64,000 bases of DNA from Toxonevra muliebris (taxonomy: Eukaryota; Arthropoda; Insecta; Diptera; Pallopteridae). Each line of letters starts with the position of its first letter. The first letter of the stretch is position 1. A program made the translations under genes and the position numbers. Under the pieces are notes generated by a model. It was not told where the DNA came from and ran no database searches. It worked only from the letters and a program-made list of their open reading frames with translations. Below are positions 46,073 through 57,189 of this stretch, in pieces. Location: assembly GCA_963691655.1 (NCBI GenBank), contig OY829329.1, positions 57,177,408-57,241,407 on the forward strand, written 5' to 3'.

Positions 46073-47244
46073 CAGTACTGTGCAAAACAAAAGCAACAAA
46101 TCTTGGCATACCATATTTATTACGTTTTCATGACTTTTGCTAATTTTTATTTAAAAAAAGTGGAGCTAATTCGTTCGTAAATGATTAAATTCTATAATGA
46201 GAAACTTAAAAGTTAGAAACAAATGTCCAAAAAAAAATTATTTAAAAAAAATCAAAGAAATATGCACTTAGGGCTGTGCAAAACAAAAGCAACAATTTTA
46301 TGATATTCCAAATTTTTATTCAATGCTTCACATCTGTGAGGCATGTTTCGAGGTTCCGAAGTAGGTTTCAAGTAGTAAAGCTCGGATGTTAGTGACAACT
46401 CATGAGAGAAATGAACCCTTCTCCATGCTAATCAAATTTAAAACAACTTTGAAGCGCGTTTCGAGTAGATTTCATGTCTAAGCATTCCACAAAGTGACAA
46501 TTTCCACAAAGTGGCAATTTCCACAATGGCTAATGAAGGATTTGAGTCTCCTGAGCTTCCCTAAGGATTAAATGGTCAATATTTATATTTATTTCGTGGA
46601 AAGGATAAAGACCATGAACAACATATTTTATGCAATTGCGAAAAGTTCCATCCCCTTGCTTGCCAGTGACTTTACAGATCAATGTTTTAGTTGTACTCCT
46701 CTGATTGTTCTAATATGAGACTTGTAGTATGAATTAATTCAATTAAATTTGGATTCATTGAACCAGTTTTGACTAAACCTACGTCAATTTGTCAGTAATT
46801 AGATGGGAAACAGTTCTGCATAAACAGAAGTTAAAAGTTCAGCGATGAGTCATAGTTCAGTTGAATCAATTCATTCAACAAATCTCTTATTAGACGAACC
46901 AAAGGAGAACGACTAAAACATGGGTCTGTTTTTGCAATTCGATAAATTACTTAAAGATTGATTAGCATAGAGAATGGTTCATTTCTCTCATGAGTTGTTA
47001 CTTACATCCGAGCTTAACTACTTGAAACCTACTTCGGAACCTCGTAACATAGAGTGAGTGGGTACCACTTCCAAATCAGGGATAAGCTATGATAGATTTG
47101 AAATAAAAGTGCGAAATAGCACCCAAGAGGTTATTTATCAAGCTGACAAAGTCAATGCCTAGCAGATGTGAAGCAATGAATGTAAATAAGGAATATAATA
47201 AAATTGTTGCTTTTGTTTTGTTGCTTTTGTTTTACACAGTACTG
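46073..47244. mobile_element. non-autonomous Tc1-like element with nested inverted arms
   Basis: Ends CAGTACTGTGCAAAACAAAA (46073-) and the complement of CAGTACTGTGTAAAACAAAA (ending 47244), each next to TA (46071-46072, 47245-47246). Inside the left end a second copy of the end sequence begins at 46274 (CTGTGCAAAACAAAAGCAAC). From there to about 46440 the sequence is an inverted copy of about 46965-47220 (shared: GCTTCACATCTG, GAGGTTCCGAAGTAGGTTTC, AACTCATGAGAGAAATGAAC). The left inner arm lacks about 100 bp that the right arm has (47047-47155). No transposase sequence is left. Confidence 0.75.
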
Positions 47245-47246
47245 TA

Positions 47247-50200
47247 TGTAGGAAAATAAAAACTGGAAATTGATTTATGTTTATGCATTTGCAGAAAAAT
47301 TTACATACATACATATATTAATACATATTTACAAGCAATCTAATATTGCTGTTACAGAAAGCAAAGCAAAACATATACATTTGCATACTCTCAGGCAGTA
47401 AATTGTTAATGCAGAAATATTGAAAATTATTTGAAAATAAGAAAATATCTTGAAATCATAAATTAAATTCTTTAAAATACTTTAAATTTATGGATTAAGA
47501 TACATCGAGTTATTTTCTGCTGCTACACGTATCAGTATTGCTGTCGGACCTTTATTTTGTTTTGAATTTTTTTTTTTTTGCATACTCCTAGGCGCAAATG
47601 TTTTGAGTAATCACCATGAGTAGAGTAGCGTATACCCTTTATTACCATATATAGTTGGAAAAAAAAAAAAAAACACAAGAACCTTAATGTTTTGCCTGTA
47701 TTGCTCGGGTACTGACTTGATTGCTTCCTCCCCCTTATGCTCTCTTGCTCGCTTATTCATTTGCTTGGCAAAAACTCGTACAAGTTTGGGCTTATGCAGT
47801 AATTCAAACAAATCACAGCTGCTCCGTCAGTACATGTTACTGCTGCTGTCGAACACAATGCGCCCATAAAAAATATACGTTTTTTTCTGTTCCTTTTACC
47901 AAGAACACAAAAAGAATAAAATCCTAAAACTTTCGATGTTATCTGCAAAACGTGCTATTCTTAGTTAAGCATACATACTTTTATATTTTTCTTTTCAGTT
48001 TGTTGTTTTGCAGCTTATAAGTAGCACAATTGTGTACTTTGCCTTAATATTTTTCTTTATAAAATGTACATTTTTGAATTGTGATTGTATGATTCACTTG
48101 AATTTAATATATTTGTATATTTTTGTATGTATATTAAACTTTATGTATTGACAAGCGCAAGTATGTATAGATTTTTTGAAGCAAAAAATTTATTTTTTGA
48201 TGAAAAGTTTTGGTAATGATTTTAAGCTTAAAATATTTGGTGTTTTTTTTTTTTTTCATTGTGTGTCTCAGAATTTTTATACATTTTTGTCCCATAATGG
48301 TTTTAATATACTCAACAAACCATGCCTAAAACTATATAATAGATATTTGGGAAAACAAGAATATGATAACGAAATATATTCGTGAATAATTCTCAACCCG
48401 GTTTATGCTCAGTGAAATGTGTATCTAACCTGCGTTTACCCAGAAAATATATAATCTGTGTTTTTTTTTGTACAAAAGCTGCTTAAATTCCATCAGGTTA
48501 AGAAAGAACAAGTATTAAAAATTTCTCAAGATCCATCAGTGGGACTGGAAATATGTATGTAAAAATCTAAAAATTTGATGCAGAAGTATGTTCTTATATT
48601 TTTTACGAAATAAGTAATTATGTAAACTTTCGAAATGAAAGTTTCTTGATAATTATAATTATGTTGTCTCCAAAAATAACAAGAGCTAAGCAATTGTGCA
48701 AAATTTCAATATGATTCACCAATTAAAATTACTCAAAAGTCGACAAAAAACACTTGACTCATGAGAATTTTTAATTCACAAACTAAAAAGCGAATCCAAA
48801 ATTTTTTACCCAATATTAATGAAAAATCTGGTGGCTATATGAGTTAATACCATAATGGCAAATAGAAGCACATTTCGGTAATATTGACTGTAAAAGAATC
48901 CATAACTAAAGTAGCCATTGTCAGTGGAAATTTTGATGCTGCATTTTAAATCAGATTAAAATTCTATCTAATATGACCTAACTGGTTCTTGGGCATTAAT
49001 ACCGATTAAAGCTTTAAGTCTCAAAACTTTTCGCTTGTGAGCATTGTTGTCTTATTAGTAAAAGCTTAAAAGTTGTTAGCTCAGGAACATAGGAATCCAC
49101 ATCACTAATCTCTAAGGGTCTGCAAAAAACGCAGCCTTGTGTAATTTACGAATATTCTTTCAAAACCAAAAATTTATACTAATCGCACTCCACACAAATT
49201 AGCCATACATATAACCAAGCAAAAGTACACACATATTCACAAGCGCCCACATACACACACACACACACGCATATTCACAAGCGCCCACATACACACACAC
49301 ACACACACACATACTCACAGATTAGAGACTCCAATGTACTTTACATATTTTATGCGCACAAACAAAATTGAAATTTTGTTAAAATCGCGTGTGTTTACAA
49401 CCGCGCTCAGCGTTGAAAATTTATGTACATATGTGTATAAAAACTCAAAGGTAAAATAACATTTTACCTTTATGGCATCCATACTAAAAAAAAAAAAAAT
49501 AAATAAATAAAAAACTAAAACAGCAATTGAAATAGAAGCGAAACAAAAATAACAAAATGCGCTTATTTGCATTTGTGACAAACTAAAATCAAACTACAAA
49601 TATGTTGTCAAACATCAAAGTTACTACTATCACCAGTACCATCGAACGCACCTTTCCAAAGGTTGAACAACAACATCTACAACCATCATGCAAATTGTCA
49701 AATTGTCATCGTCGATTCTACTACCATGCTATAGTTACAACTAAGGAAAATTGAAAATGATTTTAAAATGACATTTAGAATTTGCATTTTCGATTGACAT
49801 TTTCGTACCATTGTATGCATATACGAAATACACAGCTAAAGGTTAATTTTGATGAAATATTGAAAAAGCTGCACGTGTAAACACATTCATATATATACTA
49901 ATATACACATCCTTCTAACAGCATGTGTGTTTTTGCAGGACGCAAGCGTGCCACATCCTGCTCTTATATACATATATTTTCAGTGTATATGTGCATATGC
50001 CAATAAAATACGTGAAAGAGAAATTGAAATGTTGATGGGTAAATACGACAAGTAAGTGGTAGTCGATATAGGTACAAATCCATGCATGAAGTAGTTAGGT
50101 TGATGGAGCGAAGGGAGGCGATTGACAACGCGCTATGTAGATATGCTTTTTCACATTAGTTGAAATGTAAAATTTTTATTTTGAGTCTATTTTTTTTCCT

Positions 50201-50769
50201 GTACTGTTTTATTCATGTAAAAATATGTTATATATTTATGTTTGAATTGTTACCTTGAATAAGTTAAATTGATATTTACACACCGACTTAGTGTAATGCA
50301 TGTGCACACTAACACATTTGAACACAGCACTTGCTTGTAGTCACCCAATTTTCTCTTTAGAAATTCACATACCTTTTTGCCTCGTTATACATAGCAAAAT
50401 TCACGCTACATGGGCAAAGTGAAAATTAGTTAATATTTCGCTTTAATAATATTATTATTTTTCTTTTGATGTGTCTCCTATTAGGTTTTACTACTAATAA
50501 TATTTCAATATTTTAGTTTTTACTTTTTTAGGTCTAGGTTATGTAATATGTTAGTTTTCAACAAAACAAAGGAAAAGGTCGTCGAGTGTCGTCAAGAAAA
50601 AGCTTTAAAATTATGAATATCGGAAGAGAAGGGAGTGTGCTAAAATATTTTGGGTGCCCATTTAGTTGAATGAAACTACGTTTAAGGTTGATAACCAACG
50701 ATTATAAGTTTTCTTCTAACAATCCCCAATACAGAGCTTCGGGGCTAAATGAAAATATTTTCCAATTAC
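47247..50769. other. intronic DNA without recognisable genes
   Basis: AT-rich. Contains a 38-bp duplicated unit with CA repeats (49231-49314) and T/A homopolymers. None of the short open frames shows a domain. Confidence 0.5.
49231..49314 (+). repeat. CA microsatellite with a 38-bp duplicated unit
   Basis: ATATTCACAAGCGCCCACAT followed by a CA run occurs at 49233 and again at 49271. Confidence 0.8.
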
Positions 50770-51010
50770 TATGACCGAAATAAATCAAAGAGACTAGGGA
50801 TGAATTGGTCACATATTCCACAAACTACCCAAGGAGATCTGTTAACAAATATTAGAATAGAAGCGGCCGGTCTGCAGAAAACAAGGAAGCTCTAGGTGTA
50901 CCTGGAAAATAATATTTAAGAAGGAAGCCCAAACCATTGGAAAGCTTTTCAAAAAAATTAAACACCATATAGTAAAAACAATCTAAAAATAATTAAGAGT
51001 TTCCATTCGT
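50770..51010 (+). pseudogene. degenerate C-terminal LINE fragment
   Basis: Two frames give weak matches to the conserved C-terminus of LINE reverse transcriptases: MNWSHIPQTTQGDLLTNIRI, then CTWKIIFKKEAQTIGKLF (relatives read roughly 'TWRR..KEA..IGKSF'). Stops and frameshifts are frequent. This is recognition of a weak pattern only. Confidence 0.4.
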
Positions 51011-51341
51011 TTTGGAGAGAACCTTTAGAAAGGAAACTGAGTCGTAGGAATACATCCTCCTACAGGGTACTCAATCGTAGAAGGAAATAAATCTGGGGCA
51101 CTAATGGCCAGATAGTTGAGATTTTTCATCTTCAGAGCGAAACGGTCAGTGAGATTTGCCTACTCTCTATAAATCTATTGGCCGCAGTATATAATCACTC
51201 ATTAATACAAATGTATATGGTACTCGGTGGAACGAGGACGCTAGAATATTAGAGTATTAATAAAGTTGATTTTTATTTACACTGAGATCCTATCATTTGG
51301 CAGTGAGATCTAAGAATGAGCACTGCCGACTAAGAATAAAG
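51011..51341. other. intronic DNA without recognisable genes
   Basis: No feature was recognised in this stretch. Confidence 0.45.
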
Positions 51342-51349
51342 GTTCCATT

Positions 51350-52065
51350 TAGTGTCCGACCGAAACCGACTTTTTCGGCCGAAACCGAAACCGAATTTCG
51401 GCCATTTTTCTAATATTCGGCCAAAACCGAAACCGAAACTTTGTAACATATATGTATATATCTGTGGTCACAAGGCATAGCAGCGTGTGTTTTTTGTATT
51501 TTACAGGAGAGCACTTCAAAGGTTCAAGTGCTAAGAGTAATCAGATTGAGTTGTGCTATTTTTCTGCCCTAATATCTCGTAAACCTCTGAACCAATAGTC
51601 ATAAAATTCTGACACAATATGAAAACGGATATGAAGATTCAAATTATGATAATAACTCGAATTCGACAAAACTCGAGTTGTGTTGTTATTGCTTGTGACC
51701 ACAGATATGTTAAAAACAAAATTCAAATCTGTAATGTTTTTTGTAGACTATGGAAAATTAAATCTAGTTGTTAATTTGCAAAGTCTTGACTACTGTTCCA
51801 TGTATGTGCTTCATTAATTAACCTGCAACACAAAATTCAAATCATTTTAATTTTTTTTTGAATGAAAACTCAAAAAAAAAAAACAATCCATGTACATTCG
51901 GGCGTACCAATTTTTTTTTTTTTTTTTGAAAAGTACGTTGGCAGAAAAATTCTATATTCGATTCTGATCAACTTTGCCGAAGAAAGTATGGCAAAAAAAT
52001 GGATCCTACCGCCCGCCCCCCGTAAAATTCGAAGAAACCGCAACCGAATATTCGGTCGGACACTA
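51350..52065. mobile_element. non-autonomous hAT element
   Basis: Ends TAGTGTCCGACCGAA (51350-51364) and its exact complement TTCGGTCGGACACTA (52051-52065). Both are flanked by the 8-bp duplication GTTCCATT (51342-51349 and 52066-52073), as in the hAT superfamily, and TAGTG fits the hAT end consensus. Subterminal GAAACCGAAACCGAA repeats occur at the left end. The interior has no transposase reading frame. Length 716 bp. Confidence 0.85.
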
Positions 52066-52076
52066 GTTCCATTATA

Positions 52077-53350
52077 CATTCTGTCAAATAAGTACCCGGA
52101 AATTTGAAATAAAACACAAACAACTTATCAATCATCTAAATTTATTATATCCCCTTCAAAATAGGCCCCTTCTGAGGCAATACACTTCTTCCAACGAACA
52201 ATCCAATCATCGAAACACTTTTTAAAGCTATATTCCGGGATGGCCTTCAGTTCTCGTTGCGAATTAGTTTTGATGTCTTCAATGCTCTCAAAACGGGTTC
52301 CACGAAGTGGTAATTTGAGTTTTGGAAACAGGAAAAAGTCACACGGGGCCATATCTGGAGAGTACGGTGGTTGTTCGATGATATTTGTTGAATTTTTGTT
52401 CAAAAACTCGTTCACAATGATCGCTTTGTGCGCTGGTGCATTATCGTGGTGCAAAATCCAACTGTTGTTCCGCCACAAATCTGGTCTTTTGCGACGAACA
52501 TTCTCTCTCAAACGCCTCATAACGCCTCTTTATTGACGGTTTGGCCCTCCGGTAAGAATTCCGAATGAACAACACCACGAATATCGAAGAAAACGGTCAG
52601 CATCACCTTGATTTTCGATTTGCTTTGGCGCGGTTTTTTCGGTTTCGGCTCATTTTTGGCGCGCCATTCCGATGATTGTTGACTTGTTTGCATGTCGTAC
52701 TCGAAAACCCATGTCTCGTCACCAGTTATGATGCGTTCGATGAACGTTGGATCGGAATTTACGCGTTCAAGCATGTCTTCAGCCACCTAACTGCGATTCA
52801 CTTTTTGAAGAAAATTCAGATCTTTTGGCACCAATCGCGCTGAGACTTTCCGCATACCCAAAACATCAACCAAAATATGACGAGCGGTCTCATGAGACAT
52901 GTTCATTTCTTGGGCTATCTCTCGCAAACTATAATGACGATTTTCGAGCACCATTTCCTTTATTTTGTCGACGTTTTCTTCAGTTGAAGAGGTCGAAGGC
53001 CGTCCTGAACGTGGCAAATCGTTCACTTCTTCTCGCCCCTCTTTGAACGATTTATACCAATCGTAAACTTGAGTTTTCGACATGGTTGAATCACCAAATG
53101 TTTTTTTCAACATTTCCAACGTTTTGGCACAAGAAATTTCGTTTCAAACACAAAATTTCACACAAACTCTTTGTTCGATATTTTTATCCATAGTAAAAAT
53201 CGCAACGCACACAAAAGGTTGACTTGTTCTTAATGACGCCGTAACCAAACTAAATGACACATAGCAATAAAAATTCAGAGAATAGTGGTTGACAGTTGTG
53301 CCAACCTGGAATTTAAAATGAGAATTTCCGGGTACTTATTTGACAGAATG
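52077..53350 (-). mobile_element. mariner element (DD34D)
   Basis: Inverted repeats beginning CATTCTGTCAAATAAGTACC are identical over 27 bp at both ends (52077-52103; complement 53324-53350) and are flanked by TA (52075-52076, 53351-53352). Length 1274 bp, normal for mariner. The transposase is on the minus strand and is broken. It starts 3 bp beyond the target-site duplication of the neighbouring hAT element. Confidence 0.93.
52128..53191 (-). pseudogene. broken mariner transposase
   Basis: Minus strand from ATG at 53191. The frame begins MDKNIEQRVCVKFCV and meets TGA at residue 16. It continues with ISCAKTLEMLKKTFGDSTMS, VYDWYKSFKEGREEVNDLPR and SLREIAQEMNMSHETARHIL (paired HTH), stops at TAG 52789-52787, and resumes with FIERIITGDETWVFEYD (first catalytic D) and VMLTVFFDIRGVVHSEFLP. 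A small deletion plus frameshift near 52520 (after TVNKE) precedes the last piece: WILHHDNAPAHKAIIVNEFL (second D), PYSPDMAPCDFFLFPKLK (third D, 34 residues on), CIASEGAYFEGDIINLDD. The catalytic triad is intact, but at least two nonsense codons and one frameshift remove function. Mariner transposases cut and paste the element at TA sites. Confidence 0.9.
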
Positions 53351-53384
53351 TATGGTCAGCACTGGGCACCAAACAAATATGTTA

Positions 53385-54000
53385 AAAACTTTTTTATTTA
53401 ACACTTCGTTTTTCCTGTTTTGTTTCTCTTCCTATTTTCTTTTTCTCTTTTATTTCCCTTTTTTTTACTTTTCACTTTTTTCCACTCTCTTTAAGCTCCT
53501 TTATATTTACGCAAAACTCATTTCGATCTTTCGAACCTCGTTTTCTCGTTTTTTTTTCTTTTCCCAACGTTTTTCCTTTCTCTTCTTTCACTCTTTAACT
53601 CTCATTTGTTTCTTAATTTTCTCGCTATTTCCCTTCACCATTATTGTTTTCCTTCATTTTTCTGTCATTCTTCTTTTTTTCCATAGGAGAAAATTCTTAC
53701 CTTTTTCTTTTATTTATAGGGAAATTTTCCCTATTTCCGTTATTTCTCCATTCTACATTTTTCCTCCTCCGCTTTTGTTAAAGCTTCCCCCTTTTGCTTT
53801 CTTCTCTTTCTTCTTTCCGTCCTTGTCTTTTCCCTTTACCTTTTTTATGTTTTCATTTTCTTCTTTTCCTCTACCAACCCTTTTCCCTCCCTTCTCCCAT
53901 TTCCCGCCTTTTTCACAATGTTTTCTTCGATTTTCTGGTGTCTTTCTTTCTTTTTTCCTTTCTCTTCTCCCGCTAATTATCTTTTTCTATATTATCCTTG
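53385..54000 (+). repeat. long polypyrimidine tract
   Basis: About 600 bp composed almost entirely of T and C (TTTTCCTTTCTC-type words). The long open frame through it is F/S/L/P-rich and is an artefact of composition. Confidence 0.8.
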
Positions 54001-54890
54001 TTTGTACTGTTTCCTCAAAGAACACAGATTTTCAAATGCTATTAAACTTAGCATTTAATTGGACACCTCTAGGAATGGTAGCCAAATTAAGTGCAATGTT
54101 TCAGCAATCAAAGAAGTAGTTGAATTCTACTTTGATACGACTACTTTATAGTGCTTATTTAAATCATAGCTTAATTATACAAAGTTGTTAAATCAAAATT
54201 TTTGACCCTTTTGGATTCATTTGATTTAATTTTTCCAATTTTTAACGTTCCCTACATCGAACACACACACACACACAACTCTACAGGAATCAACAGAGTC
54301 AGAATCAGAGTCAGAAATCATAAACGTTTACACGTTTCACTTTACTGTTGCATAAATTTTGATTGTGGCAATAAAAAAAAAATTTGTACAGCGCTTTAAA
54401 GTTGCAATAACAACGAACGTAACTAAGTACAACATTATAAGTATTAGTTGCAACAACAATGAGGTAAAAGGGGAAAATATTTTTACGCTTCAGCATGCTG
54501 CTGCTACAGAGAAAAATTAATGTTACATCATTTGCTTTGAAAATTGCATAATTTATTTGGAAAAGTTTGCTGCGCTTGCTTCCTCACTGTGCAAGTGATT
54601 GAACGAATATATACATACATGCATACCAACGAAAGTGTAAGTGTATGAGTGTGTCTGTGTAAAAGGAATGCGTTTCTGTGCCTGTGTGTGTGTGTATGTG
54701 TGGGTAAGTGAGAGCACGCGGTAGCTTAAATTGAATTTTGAAAGTAACAAATTGTTGACGTTATAAGTTTGAATACTTTTCACAATTCACAAGTGTTAGA
54801 GTGAAAAATTTCTGCCAGACAAGCTCAAAAAACTCAACGAAAAAGAGAAATAAAGAAAGTGAATGAGTAACAAAATATACAAAATATATA

Positions 54891-54920
54891 TATGCAGATA
54901 TTTTGATAAATATCTGCATA
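54891..54920. other. perfect 13-bp hairpin with a four-base loop
   Basis: TATGCAGATATTT, loop TGAT, then AAATATCTGCATA. It is too short for a normal pre-miRNA. Confidence 0.6.
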
Positions 54921-55554
54921 CAAATGTATATATGCATGTAAAAATGCAGTAAAAAAAAATATAAATAAACTTAGAAAAGTTTTTCCATTATTATATTTGT
55001 TATTTTTAATACAATTTCTCACATGTCCTGCTGCATGTCCTGACCATCATATGAAAACAGAAATTCCATTTCCTTTTCTGTGCATTTTCATGCAAATGCA
55101 AATTTTTTTCATGCTTCAGACTGCCTGCTACCTCCACCGCCACTTTCCATTTAAACATATTTTTTATGAAATAAAAAGTTAACTTTTTTAATATTCATAC
55201 TCATATACATATTTATAGTATAGGTATAAATATTTTTTTAATATTTTTTGTGTTTCAAATAAATATGAGCTTGTTTCTCTCTGTGAACATTTTGTTATTT
55301 AGACATCAAACATTTTAAGTTTTGTAACTTGAATGTCAAAGTTTATCAATAAATTTTAATGAAAAGATTATTTCCACAAATGTTACTTAGAAGTTTCTGG
55401 TTGAAATGGTGGTAGTGAAAAGCTGCGCATAGACATATGTGTGAATATAAAACTCCATGCAAACAGTATTAATCAAAAAGATATTACCTTTCAGTTTAAT
55501 CGCCATAACTTCTTCATAGCTATCATCATGTAGATATCAACATGAAATTTAACC

Positions 55555-56725
55555 CATGCTTCGTCGAATCGACGACGCATGTTTACGTTTGATACTTTTT
55601 CTTTCTAAATTTCATTTGTTTTGTGCTAGTTTTTCATGCAGCGCCAGTCGTGGGCAAGCTGCTGCTGTGTGCAGAAGTTCAACTGAATATATATTATGAA
55701 AGTATAATTTTTTTAAATATGCGTCGTCGAAACGACGAAGCATGACCTTTGTGTAGCTTTTGCATTTTGAGATCGTTTTTTTATGTTATAGTTTTTGTTA
55801 TTGGAATTCGAAATGAGCACGACAAAGGAATTGAATAACCAGGAAACTGAAAAATGTCATGTTGACGAGTGGCGAAGACCACCGACCGGATAAAGGAGGT
55901 TTGGAGGATGCAAGTTTGTCAGTGGAGGCATCCGATTTAGACTAAAACGATGTGCCTCTATGTAGAGGTATATCATTATTAAGAGCAAAGTCGAAAATAA
56001 TTTCGTTAACTACATCAATTATGCATAAAAAGCAACCATAAAATAGCAAAATCATGGGGAAAAATATTGTGCATCAAATTCGACGACCAACTCGGCAATG
56101 CAAAAATATTACTGAATATTTTGGAATATTAAATATGACTTTTCAAAATAGCTATGTCAATTACGCTCACAACATATTTTAAATAAAAAAAAGCCAATTA
56201 ACTGATGGGCTTATAAATACCAACTTTGACTACGTCGGTTCGAAATAATATTAAAAATGTAATGCCGACTGATGATGAGAATAGTGAGCAAATAAATCCT
56301 GTAAAAAATAGAATGATTTATGCCATTTGTCCCTCTTCTAAACGACAAATGGCAAAATCGTCCTGTTCAAAATGTAATTAAACTTGAGCGAGAAGCACAA
56401 AATAGAGCTTTGTGCCTCTTGCATATAATGAAACGTGATTCTCATGAAAACTCAATTCTTTTGAGATGCAAACACATTTGATGAATTATATGTGCTTTAA
56501 GTTACCCTTCTACTTTGATATACAGTGTTTTGTAAAACAAGCCTAATGAACTGAAGCTGTAAAAATTTTATTTATAAATAAATATTATTGACAAAAAATG
56601 TCCGTTGTTGTTTTTCTATATGCTAAATTAACCAAATAATGAAAAACAATCAACTTTCAAAGTTGTTGATGTATAGTTCATGTGTATGATCATTTTGAAT
56701 AATGCCGTCGTTTCGACGAAGCATG
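55555..56725 (+). mobile_element. piggyBac remnant with palindromic subterminal repeats
   Basis: Transposase remains (55813-56380) lie between copies of a palindrome-like repeat: 55555-55581 (CATGCTTCGTCGAATCGACG...), 55719-55744 (ATGCGTCGTCGAAACGACGA...) and 56702-56725 (AATGCCGTCGTTTCGACGAA...). The last two are both followed by GCATGACCTTT. I found neither TTAA duplications nor the CCC ends of piggyBac, so the element limits are guesses. Confidence 0.55.
55813..56380 (+). pseudogene. piggyBac transposase remnant
   Basis: Three disconnected frames. At 55813, MSTTKELNNQETEKCHVDEW. At 56054, MGKNIVHQIRRPTRQCKNIT, then FGILNMTFQNSYVNYAHNI. At 56220, PTLTTSVRNNIKNVMPTDDE, then YAICPSSKRQMAKSSCSKCN. 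The last two parts match the order of the piggyBac C-terminus: the 'INSFIIYSHN'-type helix, the 'PTL...LRDNI' segment, and the start of the cysteine-rich CxxC...CxxC domain. The catalytic core is missing, and stops are frequent. It is dead. Confidence 0.7.
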
Positions 56726-57189
56726 ACCTTTACGTACAAAAAATAAGCATGTACTTCCAGGTTTAAAAGTGAAGAATTTTCGAGACACTCTTTCTACATA
56801 GCTTACTCTATACTGATATTTTTATATTTTTATATCCAATACGTCTCCTAAGTCCTTTTCCCATAAGCTTAAGTTAAACAACTGACTCAATAGTTAGCCC
56901 AAGGAAGCGATTTTTCTTTTCGAAAATAGTAAAATGGAGGGAGGATATTTAAGCTCTTTTTGTTCCCTCAAAAAGCAAATTAATTCAGAAGCAGAAATAA
57001 TACTGGCTGAAATCTTTGTAGGAATGTCAAGAGCGGCAGAGGGAAGGGGATCTCCTCTAAATCTTCCCATCCAAACATTGGAGCCGTTGGAACTTCAATG
57101 TCCTCTAACCAGTTGAAACCATGGTTGATTGAGAAATGAAGATAGGAAAGAATAGGGAGGAAAGAGAGTAGGTATCGATTTTTTTTTCT
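56726..57189. other. intronic DNA without recognisable genes
   Basis: A 60-codon open frame (56934-57116) shows no recognisable domain and no splice-site support. I do not call it. Confidence 0.45.

Larger units (their letters stand above)
53353..55554. other. intronic DNA without recognisable genes
   Basis: First part is a pyrimidine tract (53385-54000, listed separately). The rest is AT-rich with CA/GT runs (54261-54276, 54685-54700). Confidence 0.5.

Noticed and set aside
53340..54119. 259-codon open frame rich in F, S, L and P
   Set aside because: It runs along the T/C tract and is an effect of composition; no domain, no splice or start support.
54891..54920. microRNA precursor
   Set aside because: A 13-bp stem with a 4-base loop is too short for a fly pre-miRNA.
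56934..57116. 60-codon frame MEGGYLSSFCSLKKQ...
   Set aside because: No recognisable domain or splice signals; probably chance or part of an unrecognised repeat.
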